Below are positions 42,685 to 53,700 of a DNA stretch of 64,000 nucleotides, one piece after another. The notes under the pieces are model-generated. The model made no database searches. It was given only the letters and a program-made list of their open reading frames with translations, and was not told the origin of the DNA. The stretch is taken from positions 23,846,759-23,910,758 of the forward strand of contig NC_044012.1 of assembly GCF_900496995.4 (NCBI RefSeq), in the 5' to 3' direction. This stretch comes from Aquila chrysaetos chrysaetos (lineage: Eukaryota; Chordata; Aves; Accipitriformes; Accipitridae). The translations under genes were made by a program, and so were the position numbers. The number at the start of each line of letters is the position of its first letter. Within the stretch, counting starts at the first letter, position 1.

Positions 42685-45600
42685 CAGAGCATAGCATATT
42701 GTCCTCTTGTGTCTGGCAGCCAGGATAAAAAGCAAAGTGTTGGCAAGTGCATGCTCAAAATCAAGTAATGCATAAATCCGTAGTCAGGTCTCTATAGAAA
42801 GATCTACTTTGGCGTCTAACGCCTCACGTGACCCTGGGAAAGATTAGTTGGGGGCGTCGGGGGTCGGGGGCAGTACAATTGAGGCCAAATTAGTTTAAAT
42901 GAGTTTTAACTGCGTTTTGATTAAATTAAAATACTTTCAGATAACCACAGTGATGACTGTAATATGATTAATGAGTCATACAAAAGCAGACTGATCTAAC
43001 TTATTCCTAGTAGCCCCAGTTAGACCTGCAGGCTTTGATTCATTGTTTTTCAGGTAAATACTCTGCTTGGAATCAGTGTTCCCGATTAATTGCTGCCAAT
43101 TTCTGATGTCGTTTCCCTGGGCGTTTTCATAGTGCCCTCAGCAACCCGTTCTGCAACTGCTCAGTCCAGCCCTGAAGGTGGGAAGACCCTCACTGCGAGA
43201 CGGTCAACTTGCAGAAATAGCGATGGGCTTCCCTGGCTGACCGCGTTATTTGCCATTCTAAGGTCTCGTGCAATAATTGGCCTTGCTTTGGAAATACGGA
43301 GACGTCTGGCCTTTCCCTAGCAGGTCTGCAGAACTACAGGAGGCCAATATGCAGTTTCCGGCTTCCATTTATGCTTGTTCTTGCAGCACAGGCAGGGACA
43401 AAGACGGGACAGAAGCTCAAGGCAAGCCGAGACGTTAAAGGAGTTGGCAAAGAGTCTGCACTCTGAAACACTGTAAAATCCCCCTACAGCAGCAACAGCC
43501 AGCCCTTCCTGCTAACAGACCCAGCCGTTAGACAGCTGTCCTCAGAGACACACATTGGCGGTTGTCAAACCCCAATCATTTTTATTCCCTTCCCTTTCAA
43601 GTGTCTAGCACTCCAACGAAACCAGTGATTAAATAACGAAACTTTTCACGGGTAAAAAGATTTGTGCGTTTCCAAATAAACTCTCTTGAAGCCTACAGAA
43701 GTCAGTACCGTCCTCTCCTCGCTGACAAGTAGTCTTTACGCAGACAGAGGTTTACAGAGTTTAATTCCGATGCCCAGTCAATAGCCTCTCCCGGGCACTG
43801 ATGCTGATGGGCTAAGCTTCCAGAGTCACTAGCCATGACTGCTACAAGCCTGGGAGATGACCTCTGCTTTAAAATGCTTTGGGCAGCGTGCAGGATGCAG
43901 CCTGGTATTCCACTGCAAGCTCCCATCGGCCTTTCTTGGCAAACCTCTTCCCCTGGAGTAGCACGGTGACACTGAGAGGACTGCGAGAGAGCCTGTAAAC
44001 AAACAATCCAAAATGTATAGGAAGGGGTTAGATTCTGACTGCTGGCACAGCGCTGGCGTGAAGCTGGACTGTCAGAAGCAACGCTCTAGGAATAGCTCTC
44101 AGAGGCAGCATGCCTTGCAGCCACTCCCTGAACTGCGATTCCTCTCCCCGCTCCTTGTCCCTTGCTTCCTTCATAAATGGGATAAAATGAATTAACAGTG
44201 ATTTCAAAGTAGGAAGTTCATGTACTTGCTCTGTTTACGGTACTTAAATCTCTGTATGGGGCGGGGTGGGGTGGGGTGGGGTGGGGGGGAGAAAAATCAC
44301 AGGTTTTGCTCCTGAAGGAGAAAACTTTTGATAAGTTTAAGGAAAATTTGCAGATTAGAGTTAGCTGAGAAACCTTCTGTGGGTTTCCCCATGCCTGGTG
44401 CTGATTTTACAGATGGGAAACACCGTCTAGATATTCCTAATACAATTACTACGCCCACATAATTAGTGTAATAAATATAGAAGCCTGTCAAGACGATAGC
44501 CTAATGGACTTGCCGCGCTGTTATTTTATAGCGAATTCCCAGTGTTCTTGGGAGCTGTCTGAATGCCAATCAAGCTAAAAGCTTAACAACAAGAAAGCAG
44601 TCGCTCTCAAAATAAAAGACCCCACGTGTGAATGCCTACTTAAAAGGCATTTCGGTCCCCTTGTATCAGTAAAGGCTGGGTTTCATTTTGATCTCATACT
44701 AACTTTATGTCGGTGTGTCTGAACTACAGGTGCTTCTGTGCAGACTCCAGTGCCCAGATCCGTGGTGTCCAAGTGCTGATGGAAACTTGAATGGGAATTT
44801 GCACGCTTCTGGGTGTGGTGCTGAAAACGCACACAATGATTTCCCGCATCCAAGGGAGCACCACTGCTTCGGAGCGGGATTTCTCCCAGTCTGAAGGCTC
44901 CAGTCCCTTTTGATGACTTTTTTCAGGCCTTGAGGCATGCAGGCGTGAGAGGTCGCTGATAAAGCCAACAAAAAGTAACATCCAGACCCTCTTCTGCCTG
45001 CAGCTGGCAGCGGCTGAAGTGGCTGCGAGTTACCACTGCTCCCATGGTCACTGCCTAACACCTCCTGGTCTCGTAAGCTGGTTAACCTGAGCAGCTGCTC
45101 TCTACTGTCATGACAAACAGTGTGAAGCTGCTTCAGTGTCGTCTTGCACAATAAATACAAATGACTGCGGAAGGTTGGTAGCAGTTTCATACCTCGAGTA
45201 AACCTCTAAATTATTCCTGTAGTGAAAGAAACAACGTTGCCAACAGGAGACAGATAAAGCTCCTGAGTGCATGCACAATTAGATTAAGGGTGAATTAATT
45301 TACACTGTATTGATTACTGCAACTCGGAATCTTAAGTACCGGTTCACCTACTCCAGAGACATGCTTGCAGCACCCGAAAGGTGCACTGGCATTCTTTGCT
45401 AATACCTGTTACAGAGAAAGCAAATGGGAGCTCTGCATAAAGGCGTGTGGAATGGAGACCAGTCAACTCAATGGAAAATCTCACCCTAACAGAAAAATAA
45501 ACTCTACATCCTAGGACACCTCACACTGATTCATGCTCATTTAATGTCAACAGCCAGAGGGAAATGCCTGCTTTTGAAACATTTTTCTGGGATAGGTCAC

Positions 45601-47680
45601 TCGTTGTGAAAGGCGAAAATGCTGCCTTTCATTAAGGGAGCTCTTCGTGTTGCTGCCTGCCAGTCACCCTGCTGCTTTCCCTCACCTCTCTGTTACCAGT
45701 GTGTGCTCCACTTGATCCAAAGCTCCTCCAGACTGTGCTGCCCTTCTGGAGTCCTTCTACACATATACCTAAGTAACAGCTCTTCCTAACCACCATCAGA
45801 AGCTCAAAATCTTGACTCTTCCTTCCATATCTCTGCTGCTGCTCATCTGCTGGTATCCAGCCTCCCAGGCATCCACCTGGAGTACTGACCTCTGCATACC
45901 CCCCCCCCCCAGTTCAGCATGGCCAGTACAAGCTGCTTTCTCCGCCTTTAGGGCCTTGTGCAGGCCATGCTACTGTTCCTGTCACTTCTCACTTGGTTTT
46001 GAAAAGTCAGCACTTGCCTCCGAAAGGTCTGAAACACAACTTCTGCTATGAATGTGCTGCTGTCTTGCAAGCACAGTTTCATTCATTGCATCCTTAGACT
46101 GTCAGTTCTTTGGGGTAAGAATCGCCTTCATATTCTTTATCTGTCATCAGTCCTAATGTCTGGGTAGGACTTGTAAAAACTATGGTTATGCTAGTAATGA
46201 TTGGCAGCCTTAATAACATACAGGTATCTAAGACAGTGGGATGACCCAGGCAACAGTGCGTAGGCACTTATTGCAAGTTAGTGCAGAGATTGAATGCACT
46301 GACTTACCATGAGCTTTGAATGATGCAAGTATTTCCCTTGATGTTTGCCAGAGAAACTGCAGAGCCTTTTACCAAGAGTGACTGCACTAACTGTAGTAAC
46401 ATGCAATAGGGGCTGAAACACACATAACCTGAGGTGAAAACACACAGATATGTACACACTGATCTTGTTATGCACAGCCCTGGACAATGCTGTCAGGTCT
46501 AAGGGTCCATAACAGTCGCGGTACTTGAAACCAGGAATCTGCTCACAGCTTTGAATGTGTAGTGAGAAAATTCACTCAGTGGTGAGATCTTATTGTAAGA
46601 TGTTTGACTCTCTAAGCAGGGTCTTAGCCTTAGGCCTCTGCCTGATGGACTTCACGCAGTACAAGGCTTGAAGGTGTTACTTTCCCAGGTTGTCAGGCAT
46701 ATTGTCCTGTTGCTCAACATTTTTCTTGCTTAGCTTCTTCCTCTTTTTTCTCTTTATGATACAGTTTTTCTCAGGTCTCAAGGCTGTACTTCTTCTATGA
46801 CCAGGAACTGACTACTACTGAATTTTTTATAGCCTCAGGGATGCTCTTTTAGCCCACACCCATGTTTTCAAGGCCTTTGCTATTACCTTATACTCAAACT
46901 GCACATCGTAACATGAGACACCGTTACAAAGCTTCTTTTCACAACATAAGTTCTCACAACAAGCCAACAAACCCAATAGACCCTGGTCCTCTGGCCTCAC
47001 AAAGTTAGCATAAGGACTGTGGTCTGTTACCAACAGCAGCAAAACTGCTTTTACTGGGCCATGAGCAGCTGAGAGAATCAGGTCCTTGCACATTTGCTGT
47101 AAACAAGCAGGCTTGCATCAGACCTGCCTCAGCAGTCAGATGCTTCTTCCATTAAATGTAACATCACTGGCAGAGACCTAGGAGTTCACAGGCTCCAACT
47201 GCTCGCTACTGTGGGCTCCGTGGCATATATACGCACTCTGATAAACTACCAGCAAGGCCCTAAGCTTTGGATAACACTTTCAGTCAGAAAGGGGACAGCA
47301 CTGACTCATGTCCCTATCTCTGTGCCGTTTAAAAGTGCGCATCTTTCCAACTTCCAGAAGCACTGGGGTTACACAAGGAAACCTGGCTGCCGGGAAAGGT
47401 GTACCAGAAGCACAAATACTTTCCCGTTACCTTCCCTACCACATTTTGGTTTCACTGTGTTTTCCTCCCCCTCTGCAAGAGCCAGCTGTAATTAATGGCT
47501 TCGCCTAGTAACTTGTAAGACATGAAAACATACACCTTCATTTGGGAGACAGCAGTTCCTGGGGAATCCTGGACAACTGAAAAGAGCTGAGCAGGACAAA
47601 GCCACGGTGGCATGAAGTTGGAGCAACTGCACCAGGGAGATCAAGTTACTTGGAATTAAAATCCAGGAGTTCTGAAAAAC
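42685..47680. other. AT-rich intergenic DNA, no gene recognised
   Basis: No protein family or RNA gene was recognised. A minus-strand ATG frame of 161 codons at 44,705-45,190 has no recognisable domain. G-rich tracts lie at 42,849-42,871 and 44,258-44,289. Confidence 0.55.
44258..44289 (+). repeat. (GGGGT)n G-rich simple repeat
   Basis: Five or six runs of four or more G separated by single T or C. It is a strong G-quadruplex candidate in AT-rich intergenic DNA. Confidence 0.85.
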
Positions 47681-47689
47681 AAAAAGCAA

Positions 47690-49085
47690 TCATAGGCATT
47701 TGCCATCAAAACCTCTTTCTAACTTTTGGGTGTCTATTCCAAAGAGGCACAACTTACAGCACTGTGCTGGGCCAGTACCTACCAAACACTGCTCAATATT
47801 ATGCAGCACCCTCAGGGAGGAGGGAGGGAAAAGAGACTGACAGGCACTGCGGCTATTCCAACCCTCGTGACAAGCACTGCAGCTACCCCAACCCCAGCGC
47901 CAGGCACTGCAGCTGAACCAGAGAACCAACCTGTGCCAGTGTCAGTCGCCCCTATACAGAAGAAGAAATACACAGAGAAATCAGTTCGCTTAGCAAGGGA
48001 TGAAAGTTATCCAGGGTCATCACGAGAACAGGAGGAAGAGGCAGAACCCGAGATAATCACCCGCTCCCTATCCCTGAGCGAGCTGCAAGATATGCGAAAG
48101 GATTTTGGCCACCATCCAGGTGAGCGCATTGTTACCTGGCTGCTCCGATGCTGGGGTAATGGGCCAGTAGCTTGGAATTAGAGGATAGGGAAGGCAAGCA
48201 GCTGGGATCCCTGTCTAGGGAAGGGGCCATTGACAAGGCAATTGGGAAAAAGACACAAGTCCTCAGCCTCTGGAGGGGACTTCTGTCAGGTGTGAAGGAA
48301 AAGTACCCCTTCAAGGAAGATGTTACATGTCACCCAGGCAAGTGGACCACCGTGGAGAGACGTATCTAGTACCTGAGGGAATTAGCCATGCTGGAGGTGA
48401 TTTATAATGATCCGGATAATGAGCAGTTACCCACAGATCCAGATGAAGTCCAATGAACACAACCCACGTGGCGGAAGTTTCTACGACGTGCACCAGTGTC
48501 GTGTGCCAACTCACTGGCAATGATGTCCAAGAAAGAAGGCGAGGGACAAATTGTGGATGAAGTGGCTGGCCGACTCTGGCAATACAAAGGAAGTCTCTCT
48601 TCCTCCCTATGGGCCCATGTCTCGGCTGTAGATGAACTGTCCCGGGAGTTCCAGCAATTCAAAGAGGATATGTCCTCCCCACCTGTATGGGCCCGCATCT
48701 CAGCTATTAGGAGTAAGCGTTCCTCTGCTCAAGAGAGAGGAGATAGAAGGTACACACCATGGTGTACCCTGTGGTTTTACCTGTGTGACCATGGAGAGGA
48801 CATGAGGAAGTGGGATGGAAAAGCTACCTTGACCCTAGATGCATGGGTACGTGAGTTGCAAGGAAAAGCAATCAGAAAAGAGGATTCCTCCTGGAAAATG
48901 CTGTTCCAGTTTCCAGCAGGCAGTTCCCCAGACAGAGTAGAAGGCCTGAGCTCATTTCTGATCCAGGTGTTTCCTGAAAGGCAGGAAGAGTACAGATGCT
49001 CCCTAGAAGCACCAAAGTGGTGCAAGCACTTGTCTGAGCCAGGTTCCTCAGGCAGAGCCAGCATCAGAAGCCCGTGAGCACTGAC
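47690..49085 (+). mobile_element. Avian ERV-L-type gag fossil, broken
   Basis: Segments such as RSLSLSELQDMRKDFGHHPG, IVTWLLRCWGNG, LGSLSREGAIDKAIGKKTQ, YPFKEDVTCHPGKWTT and SSAQERGDRRYTP follow the order of a gag-like protein found repeatedly in bird genomes and linked to ERV-L (class III) elements. Only the gag part is recognised, without pol or flanking LTRs. It is broken, with several lesions, and is probably of middle age because the peptide is still readable. Its family assignment rests on my recollection of bird proteins. Confidence 0.7.
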
Positions 49086-49840
49086 CGCCTCCTACTTCAA
49101 CAAAGAGAAGCTCCTCATTTTAATGGAAAGGATGTTCTTTACAGAGCAAAAGGAAATGCTGACTGTCCTGCCCTGAGGAGGCAGATCAGTGTCTGCTTTT
49201 GTTCTGTGTTTAGGTTTTTATTTAGTTCACTAGGAGCCTCTTCTTTTACACCAAAATCTGTTTTTGTGTTTGGCACAAGAGAACTAATTGGGACATTGTT
49301 TTTCCTACAAACATCACTGTTAGGCTTTTGTGGGATGAAAAGTGGCTTCTTTTTTGATCATTGACCATCGGAGCTTTTCGGTTGTGTCTGTTTGAGAAGT
49401 AAAAGGTGGCTGCCAGAAAGGCTCCAGAGAGCTATCTAGGAGGGCATTTCCTCCCCAAAACCCCAGAAGAGACTAATGCTGCTGCTGTTGCATTTCTGCA
49501 GCCCTCCAGGAATCCCACTGTGTGTGTAGGGGAGGAATGAAAAAATCTCTGGGAATCTTTGCATGAAGGGTGCCTAAAACAAGAAAAGGCAAACCTGACA
49601 TCATCGCAATTTGGGAGAGAAAGGGCTGAGCTACCAAGAACACTGCCAGGGTACTGCCATTAGGCACCGGAGTTAACATTGACTTGAGAGGCCTGGGCAG
49701 AGCCCAGAGCCCCTTGAAAGCAGCTGCAAGACCTGCCAGGAGGTACAGGCCCACTCCTCTGATGCTTTGGGCTCACACTGGAACCCAAAGCGCTCCAAGC
49801 CCCAAAATGCAGCTGCCTCTGCAGCGCAACAGCAGCAGCC
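49086..49840. other. Intergenic, upstream of the MAJIN CpG island
   Basis: No feature recognised; composition rises in GC toward the CpG island. Confidence 0.5.
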
Positions 49841-49844
49841 GCCA

Positions 49845-50490
49845 GTGCAGAGCAGTGCGAGGCCGTGGGGAGCTGGAGCAGAGGGAGGGGGCGCTCGGGC
49901 CGGCCTCGGCTCCACTCGGGCCGGGCTCAGCTCGGCTCCGTTCGGCTCATCTCGTTTCGGCTGGGCTCGGCTCATCTCGTTTCGGCTCGGCTTGACTCGG
50001 CTCCCCTCGGCTCTGCTCCGGCCGCAGCCCCGGCCCGGCCCCGCCTGAGGCAAGGGCGGGCGACGGGCGCGGCGGGACCGGTGGCCCTGGCGGGGGCTCC
50101 TCCTCTTCCGTGGACCGGTGGGCTGCCCGGCGGTCGCCAGCGCCGGGGCAGCCGGGGGGCCTCGCAGGCAGGCAGCGGGGCTGAGGCGGCGGCAGCATCA
50201 CCCCTCGCGGCAGGCCGGGGCGCCGGGTGCCGGCCTTCCCCCCACAGGCCTGGCCAGCCCCGGCCGCTCCCTGCCGCTCCCGGGGCTGCGGGGGCGGCAG
50301 GGGACGGCCTGCCGCTGGTGGCTGTCCGGCGGAGGCCGGCGGGCACCGGGGAGACGTGCGGCTCTGGAGAGAAAGGAGTTTCTGCCGGCTGTCTGTCCCC
50401 GCAGGGACCCGCAGCCGCCGGGGGTGTCCCTCACAGCCTGGCGTCGGTGGCGGGCTGCGACACAGTCCTGCCCGGGCGTTCTTGGCAGCC
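49845..50490 (+). promoter_or_regulatory. MAJIN: CpG island, probable MAJIN promoter and 5' UTR exon
   Basis: A 640-base CpG-dense stretch in otherwise AT-rich DNA ends about 100 bases before the acceptor of the first recognised MAJIN coding exon. No TATA box is evident. A non-coding first exon is expected inside it, but I cannot fix its donor. The long open frames across it are chance frames of CpG-rich DNA. Confidence 0.6.
49905..50025 (+). repeat. Degenerate (CTCGG)n repeat inside the CpG island
   Basis: CTCGG and TTCGG pentamers dominate, and the phrase CGGCTCATCTCGTTTCGGCT occurs twice. It is probably a simple-repeat expansion within the MAJIN promoter region. Confidence 0.7.
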
Positions 50491-50607
50491 CCCGGGGCAA
50501 GAGGCCTGTCAAGCTTCATGGAGGTCGGCAGTGGCATTTCCAGAGCAGTAATGTCCCATTGACTCTCCTGCTTCCTTCCCTAGGCTGGCATTCCGGAAGA
50601 AAGGAAG

Positions 50608-50708
50608 ATGTCGTTGAAACCATTTACCTGTCGGTTGCCTGAAACAAGGTTTCTTCATGCAGGCAGGCTTGTGTACAAATTTAAAATCCGTTATGGCAGC
50701 TTCAACAG
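50608..50708 (+). CDS. MAJIN: MAJIN coding exon 1
   Basis: Residues 1-34, MSLKPFTCRLPETRFLHAG to RYGSFN plus a split Ser codon. The acceptor is at 50,582-50,583 (TTCCCTAG), so 24 bases of 5' UTR precede the ATG. The donor is GTAAGC. Confidence 0.9.
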
Positions 50709-53700
50709 GTAAGCATGTTAAAGCTACAACCTGCAGTTTGATGACTGCATGTAGCAGTGGGTTAATAGGAGACCCTAAATTCAGATTGTGAGGGCTGCTC
50801 TTTTCTTGTCTTCTTTCACTGACCGTGGAAGTGGACACTTCCAAGTGGCTACTCTCCTTGCACGGGCTGAGCATCAGCCTGAGAGAGTAATGTGAGCTGT
50901 AAAAACCTCTCCTGTTTCACTGCCATGTGTGGATTTCGTGCTTCAGTGGAAAAAGAGGCTGGTTTTACTGATGGTATTTTTAAATTTTGTAAGTGTTTAA
51001 CTGAGAAGCTCTAGAGCCTTTGTAGTGGTTTAACCCCAGCCAGCAGCTAAGCCCTGCACAGCCGCGTGCTCACTGCCCCGCAGTGGAATGAGGGAGAGAA
51101 TCGGAAGGGTAAAAGTCAGAAAACTCGTGGGTTGAGATAAAGATGGTCTAATAAGTAAAGCAAAAGCTGTGCATGTGAGCAAAGCAAAATCAGGAATTCA
51201 TTCACTGCTTCCCATTGTCAGGCAGGCATTTAATCTCCAGGAAAGCAGGGCTTCATCATGCCTAACGGTTTCTTGGGAATGCGCTCCTTTCCTTCTTCTT
51301 CCCCCAGTTTTATTGCTAAGCATGATGTCCTATGGTCTGGAATATCCCTTGGGTCAGTTGGGGTCAGCTGTCCTAGCCTTGTCCCCCCCCCCCAAATTCT
51401 TGTGGACCCCCAGCCTACTCACTGGTGGGGCAGTGAGAGGAGCAGAGAAGGCCTTGATGCTGTGTAAGCACTGCTCACATCCCTGTGTTATCAACACTGT
51501 TTTCAGCAGAAATGCAAAACAGCCCCATCCAAGCTACTGTGGGGAAAATTAACTCTCACATTAATTAACCAGCACAGCCGTGGAGCTCTGTACTCAAAGT
51601 ATGTACTTATTTCTTGGGCTGTCTGCTGTTAGCAATGTGCCTTTCGCTGGCCTGGCAATCTTGCGCTCAAGTGTGGATGTGGAAAGAGTCTTTGGAAACT
51701 CTCACTGGCTGTTGGCAGTAGTTGTTTGTTGTGCTCTTGGGATTTTTTCTCTCTCAAGGTTCCCTTTGCACTGCCACTCCTCTTTCAAATGTGTTTGTGA
51801 CAAACCTGTCCTGTGGTTTTGAAACAGCACCATGCCTCTCCTGCAGGCAGAGGGGCTGAGCAGGACCTTTACGGTAACTGCTGCTCTCCGTTTCTAGAAG
51901 GCACTGTAGCAGCAAGCCTGAGAAATGAGAGTGAAGGGAGAGTGTTTTAGTCTGTGGTACTGCTGGCATGCAAGGCAGAGAAAGCAAAGCGGCCTTTGCG
52001 TGTGCAAGGGACAATGAATAGGAGGGTTGTGGGAGGTAACAGTTGTGTGGTAAGCCTCAAATGGGAAGTTTGAGTTAGTAGCCAGCAAAGTAACTAAAGC
52101 ACAGGGTACTGAGTAGTCTGGTCAGCTGGGGAAGATGTAAAACAAGTGAAGAGGATGGTCCTTCAGAAGTGAAAAAGAGACTTTCCGTGAGGGTATTGCC
52201 CTGGAGGAATCTGCTTGTGTCTGCTAGTCAGGCACACAGAGATGATGGGCAAGTGCTTTTGCGAGTGGGCAAAATCTTGACCAGCTCACTCAAGGAGCTC
52301 TGGAGCCTTTAGTTTGAGAGGGGACTCAGAATCCTGGAGGCTGCAATCTATAATAATTCCAGAAGTTTGAGCTGCTCTGAAAAAGGAGCTGGAGCTGCTT
52401 GGGTTTAAGGGTGGTATTCCAAAGCAGGTGCTTATAGTTTGGGTCCTGCTGAAGGAGTGTTCTGTAGGGCTCAAACTTGGTCTGAAACTTATGAGTTGTT
52501 GCTGTCTCAGCCTCTGATAAGTAATTAATAATGATAGTATTAATAAGCCAAAGCAGTGACTCAGCATAATCTGGCTCCCTGTGTACATCCTTCAAGGCTG
52601 TGGTCATCATCAGACAGCAGTTCAAGGTTGATGCCCTCACAGGCTTTTGGAAAGTCATCTAAACTGTTGAGGTTAAGTCTCTTTTCAGGTGGTGGCACCC
52701 ATGCAGAAACTAGGACTGAGATCCTTTTGAGCCAGGAAGTATCCCTGCATCAGAGAAAGAGAAAAGCATTGTGGCATCCTGAAAACCCTGTTTTCTTGCC
52801 AGTGAGGTTGCAGCAGGGATAAAATGCCTTAGGCAATGACTCAAGCCTCTGCCTAGAGAGTGGTTTTATGAGTGTGAGTGAATTTGCTTTTGCAATCAGA
52901 TGTGCACAGGCATTGCCAGGGCCTGGATTTACTCTGGAAGTGACTGTTAGCTGCAGAAGAATTGAAGAGAATGTGCTATGAACACCATGCCAATATGCTT
53001 GAAATATTGTTCTTGTCTGTGACTAAGGTCTTTCCTTCAGTGTAATCCCTTTAGAAGGCACAGCCAGTAATGCGCATATGTTTCTGAACAGCCTGCAGGT
53101 GTTTGATCTCCTGATGGTAGAGCGTGCACTGCATTTGTTTGAGTTTGGCAGTCTGTCATTGCCCCTTGCTTTCTTCCATTCTTTCTACCCTCTTCTCCTC
53201 ATCACTGCGGCAATGTCCCTTCCTGAATCGTGCTTTTGTGTCCCTGCTGATCCATGAAGACTTCATGACCACAGCGTAAGTCTTGGGTGGGTGATAATCT
53301 GTCCTTCTGCTGTGGCACACTGTGTAATTCCTTTCATTAACTTGTTCCGTATCAAGCAAGGAGAGAGCCTTTCTGAAGAGGAAGGAGAGTTCTCATCTCT
53401 GACCGAGTTCTGGCTGGGGCCCCTGAATGTGGAGGATATGAGAATGGGTGCCTGCCAAACCATATACCAGAGAATACTTGCATGCCATAATTCCTTACAC
53501 TCCACCGTATTTCCTTATTTCCAAGTGACGTTTGTGCGACACTTGTTTGCTTTTTAATGGGTTCGGCTTTTCTTTGAGACCTCCTCTCTCCCTGTGCATT
53601 TTATTGTTGGCCGCTACCTAGCAGCAAACAACTTTTGAGAAGCTGGCTTACAAAAGATGTAGTTAGTAGTTGGGAACACAGTTTGATGCAGGCAGTACAC

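Noticed and set aside
44705-45190. Minus-strand ATG frame of 161 codons
   Set aside because: I recognise no domain, splice context or promoter. It was kept only as a note within the intergenic entry.
46827-47093. Minus-strand frame with a Cys-rich LLACCENLCCEKKLC stretch
   Set aside because: It might be part of a repeat, but it matches nothing I know and has no supporting context.
49865-50551. Plus-strand open frame of 228 codons and minus-strand frame of 196 codons
   Set aside because: Both run through the CpG island and the (CTCGG)n repeat, giving low-complexity Ala/Arg/Pro products. The island is better read as a promoter.
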